Source: Alphaproteobacteria bacterium
GTDB lineage: Bacteria > Pseudomonadota > Alphaproteobacteria > UBA9219
Assembly: GCA_013289265.1 (NCBI GenBank)
Contig: JABDAH010000003.1
Span: 34,549 to 98,548 of the forward strand
Direction of reading: 5' to 3'
DNA: 64,000 nucleotides
A model generated the notes under the pieces. The model ran no database searches. It saw only the letters and a program-made list of their open reading frames with translations, and was not told the origin of the DNA. Each line of letters opens with the position of its first letter. The first letter of the stretch is position 1. Position numbers and translations under genes: made by a program. Of this stretch, positions 61,207 through 64,000 are shown in pieces.

Positions 61207-64000
61207 TGTTTTCAAATCACCGCTTTGGCCGCTTTTCTGTTTTATGGGTCCTGCCGCTTTTGGCGCTGACGTCATCCGTGTGGGGGCAGGAAGCTGCCGA
61301 TAATACCTTGCATGTTTTGCGGCCCGTTATTCATGCCGAACAGGATAGCGCCGAATTCTGCCTTGAATTTGACCATGCGCTTGATGCCATTGATCACTCC
61401 AAGATTAATCTGCGCCTGGAATCGGACGGCAAAAAAATCAATCTGCCAAATAGAAATCTAAGTATCGCCGAAGCTTCACTCTGCATACCCGCCGAACACC
61501 GTCATACTTATCGCCTTACGCTGTCTGGTATCAAGGGCAGCAAGAATGAAAGACTTGTAGAGCCTTATCAGCTTTCTTTTAACATCCCTGACCGCAAAGC
61601 CTCGCTGGCGTTTTTGAGCGATCTGGTCAGCGGCGGGATGATGCGCTGGCAAAATAATGACCCCGTTCTGCGCGGCATCAATGTGGAGAAAGCGAAAATC
61701 GAACTGTTCCGCATTGATACGCTGCCATTAATGACGGAAGCCTGGCGGCAACATAAGCAAACCACATTGGCACCGTCAGAAAGCGCCTATTTCGCCCGAA
61801 ATAAAGGGCAGTTGGTCTGGCAGGGCGAGGTCGCGCTGAACGGCAACCCCAACAGCGTCATCGAACAAAAACTATCACTACGCACCTCCGCAGGCGCTAC
61901 CCTGCCCGGTTTTTATCTGGTCGTCGCCAGCGCCCTGCATCCGAAGGATCAGACAGTAAAAAATGAATTTGTGCCATTGGCCGCCGCCTGGCTGTTGCGT
62001 TCAGATTTAAAAATTCAGGCTCTCCGCAACAATGACGGTTATGAGGCGGTGGCCGAAAAGATTGATGCCTCGGATGTTGCCAAGAATATTCGCCTGATTT
62101 TGGAAGATGACAGTCAGCAAATAGTAACCGAGGCAAGAAGCAATGCTGAGGGTCTGGCACAGTTATCCGTTGATAGCGGCAAAAAGAAAAATCCTGTCAC
62201 TCTCATTGGCCTTGGCGACGATGGCAATCTGGATTTTGTGGATTTAAGCCAATCGGCAAAAACGCTTCTGGCACAACCGGAAACCGAAGCCATTTTGGTC
62301 GCAGATAAAAGTTTCTATGCGCCCGGCACCACGGCTATGGTAAAACTAGCGGCGCAGGATGCGCATGGGCAGACCCTGACTTTAGAAGGCAGCAACCTGC
62401 AGATCCTGCGGCCGGATGGCAGTCTGTTTAGTTCTACCCCCATTCCGCAGGGAATGAATAACGGCGCAACTGTAGCCATATCCCTTCCCGCCAGCAACGG
62501 CACCTACGCCTTGCAATGGCAGAAAGACGGCCACAAGCTTGCTGAAACTCGCCTGCAGGTAACCAGCAATGAAACTGCGCCGCGCCTGACTGCAAGCACT
62601 GACCGCACGACTGCGACCAATGGAGGCGATGTTCTTCTCAATCTTGCAGGCATGACAAAGTCTGGTGAAATTGCCCCCTACATTGCAGGCCGTATCAGCA
62701 TTTCGTGGAACAGGCCGGAACATATTTTTAACGGCTGGAACGATTATCATTTCGGCACCAACGACCCGATTAAAAACGAAAACCCTCAAACTGTTCCTTT
62801 CCTGACAGACGCTAAAGGTCAGGCACAGCTCCATGTTAATCTGAATGCGCCGGAAGGAACAGATCCGCGCGCCGCCACTATCAGCATTGAAAGTGACCCC
62901 GTTTCTGGTGCGGCCAGCCCGGAACCACTTACTGTTTTTCTGAAACCTGCCGATAGCTTAATTGGTATCAAGGCTTTAGCCGACAACGACCGTTTTGCCG
63001 AAAACAGCTTGGCGAGGTTCGATGTCGTTGCATTGGATAGTGATGGCAAACGTCGAGCCACTGACGATCTTACCTACCAGATTATCGAGGAAGGACGCAG
63101 CTTCGACTGGTATCAGGATGCCGGGCGCTGGAACTACAAACCACAGGAACAGACCCGTCGGATTGGTGGTGGAACGCTAAATATCAATACCGACGGCGCC
63201 AATCGCATTGAATGGGCCGTTACTGCGGGTAATTACCAGCTGAGAATTTCCAATTCGGATAATAAAATTCTGGCGCAGATGAATTTCAGCGCCGGCTGGA
63301 GCTCCTACGCCAGTGAAGCGGTAAAACCTGCACCACTGGCCATAACGGCATCAACATCTGTTTTGCATGCAAACGAAGAAACCAGAATCCGTTACAAGCT
63401 GGATAAAACTGCGCTGGTCACCATCACCGTTGCCGACGACCATATCCGTAAAATAACGCATGGTCTGATGCCCGCAGGTGAAAATAGTTTTTCTTTCACA
63501 CCGGAAAGCAATTGGAATAACCGTATTGCGGTTTCGATCAATGCCAGGGCAGCAGCAACTGATGGAACGGTAACGCCGCTGGCTGGGCAGGTCACGTTGC
63601 CTCTGGTGCGTGCAGGCACCGTGAGCGCTACCAAAACAGCCAATGCAACCACAGAGCCAAACAACGTGCCGGGGCTAAGTATTTCCGGCGCCGAGCTGCC
63701 AGTTTTACACAGCGGCGACCAGCTGCCCTTCGCCATTCATTTGGAGAATAATAACGGCATTGCAGGTTTGTATCATTACAGTATCGCAGCCCAGCCGGGA
63801 CTAAAACTGGCAGGACTCACCAGCGGAACCGTGACATTGGCCGCCAATCAGAGCCGCGATATCAATATTACCCTGAATGCGCAGCAACCCGGCACGCAGG
63901 ATTTCAGTTTTGATTTAACGGGTCCGCGCCATTTTCACCTAAATCGCAACTGGCCTGTGAGCATTATGCAGGATACGCTTTCCGTGAGCGGTATTACGCA
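61206..64000 (+). CDS. Alpha-2-macroglobulin-like protein, N-terminal part, cut by window edge
   Basis: 931 codons are visible and the frame runs off the right edge. It has a signal peptide (cleavage near VWG/QE) and no lipobox. The visible region is a series of macroglobulin-like beta domains: VLVADKSFYAPGTTAMVKLAAQD is the typical MG-domain strand pattern, and a late domain has GLSISGAELPVLHSGDQLPF. The thioester and bait regions would be beyond the edge. Bacterial A2M proteins trap proteases in the periplasm. The assignment is from overall pattern, so subgroup (YfhM or YfaS) is not determined. Confidence 0.75.
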   Translation, partial: MFSNHRFGRFSVLWVLPLLALTSSVWGQEAADNTLHVLRPVIHAEQDSAEFCLEFDHALDAIDHSKINLRLESDGKKINLPNRNLSIAEASLCIPAEHRHTYRLTLSGIKGSKNERLVEPYQLSFNIPDRKASLAFLSDLVSGGMMRWQNNDPVLRGINVEKAKIELFRIDTLPLMTEAWRQHKQTTLAPSESAYFARNKGQLVWQGEVALNGNPNSVIEQKLSLRTSAGATLPGFYLVVASALHPKDQTVKNEFVPLAAAWLLRSDLKIQALRNNDGYEAVAEKIDASDVAKNIRLILEDDSQQIVTEARSNAEGLAQLSVDSGKKKNPVTLIGLGDDGNLDFVDLSQSAKTLLAQPETEAILVADKSFYAPGTTAMVKLAAQDAHGQTLTLEGSNLQILRPDGSLFSSTPIPQGMNNGATVAISLPASNGTYALQWQKDGHKLAETRLQVTSNETAPRLTASTDRTTATNGGDVLLNLAGMTKSGEIAPYIAGRISISWNRPEHIFNGWNDYHFGTNDPIKNENPQTVPFLTDAKGQAQLHVNLNAPEGTDPRAATISIESDPVSGAASPEPLTVFLKPADSLIGIKALADNDRFAENSLARFDVVALDSDGKRRATDDLTYQIIEEGRSFDWYQDAGRWNYKPQEQTRRIGGGTLNINTDGANRIEWAVTAGNYQLRISNSDNKILAQMNFSAGWSSYASEAVKPAPLAITASTSVLHANEETRIRYKLDKTALVTITVADDHIRKITHGLMPAGENSFSFTPESNWNNRIAVSINARAAATDGTVTPLAGQVTLPLVRAGTVSATKTANATTEPNNVPGLSISGAELPVLHSGDQLPFAIHLENNNGIAGLYHYSIAAQPGLKLAGLTSGTVTLAANQSRDINITLNAQQPGTQDFSFDLTGPRHFHLNRNWPVSIMQDTLSVSGIT

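Noticed and set aside
1..64000. tRNA, rRNA, CRISPR, transposase or integrase genes
   Set aside because: I looked for typical motifs by eye and saw none; a tRNAscan or HMM search would be needed to exclude them fully.

Overview
This 64 kb window is chromosomal DNA from an alphaproteobacterium of moderate G+C content. The evidence is the FlbT/FlaF pair next to a short flagellin, an RpoH-type sigma factor, and the block rppH - polysaccharide deacetylase - ctpA - envC-like - gpmI - rlmH - rsfS - nadD. I cannot place it at order or genus level from sequence alone. I found no rRNA, convincing tRNA, CRISPR array, transposase or integrase.

Region 1 (1-15.8 kb, all minus strand) is a hybrid secretion/pilus locus. 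Reading from right to left it holds: four exported proteins of unknown function; a large unknown exported protein; a helical protein; a lytic transglycosylase; a periplasmic CxxC thiol-disulfide protein; a small membrane protein; DotD, DotC, DotB and IcmT of a type IVB (Dot/Icm, IncI Tra) secretion system; and PilL/TcpQ-like, PilN secretin, PilO, PilP and PilQ (cut by the left edge) of an R64-type IVb pilus. Genes overlap or abut within sub-blocks, so the Dot-type core and the type IVb pilus are probably expressed together. The remaining Dot genes (DotA, DotG, DotH, DotI, DotL) are not in the window.

Region 2 (16-29 kb) is flagellar. A FlaG-like small gene and three stacked glycosyltransferase-like genes precede flagellin, FlbT and FlaF. 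On the opposite strand lie FlgE, FlgK, FlgL, a methyltransferase with a regulatory domain and a TPR glycosyltransferase. Flagellin and flgE each have a near-perfect sigma-54 promoter. Both carry the same 18-bp palindrome-containing sequence about 75-115 bp further upstream, and rpoN itself lies at 42.5-44.0 kb.

Region 3 (29-46.8 kb) mixes housekeeping and surface genes: lipid A deacylase PagL, PepN, Apt, a PilM-like protein with a prepilin fused to a C-terminal S74 intramolecular chaperone, RluD, RpoH, a membrane-anchored pseudokinase with a small membrane partner, RpoN, a double cold-shock protein and an outer-membrane barrel.

Region 4 (47-64 kb) is conserved alphaproteobacterial housekeeping: RppH, envelope hydrolase and activator genes, GpmI, RlmH, RsfS with a long histone-like Lys/Ala tail, NadD, ClpS, QueF, a RelE/ParE-type toxin-antitoxin pair, ClpA, a REP/MITE-like palindromic element, RidA, and the start of an alpha-2-macroglobulin-like protein that runs off the right edge.
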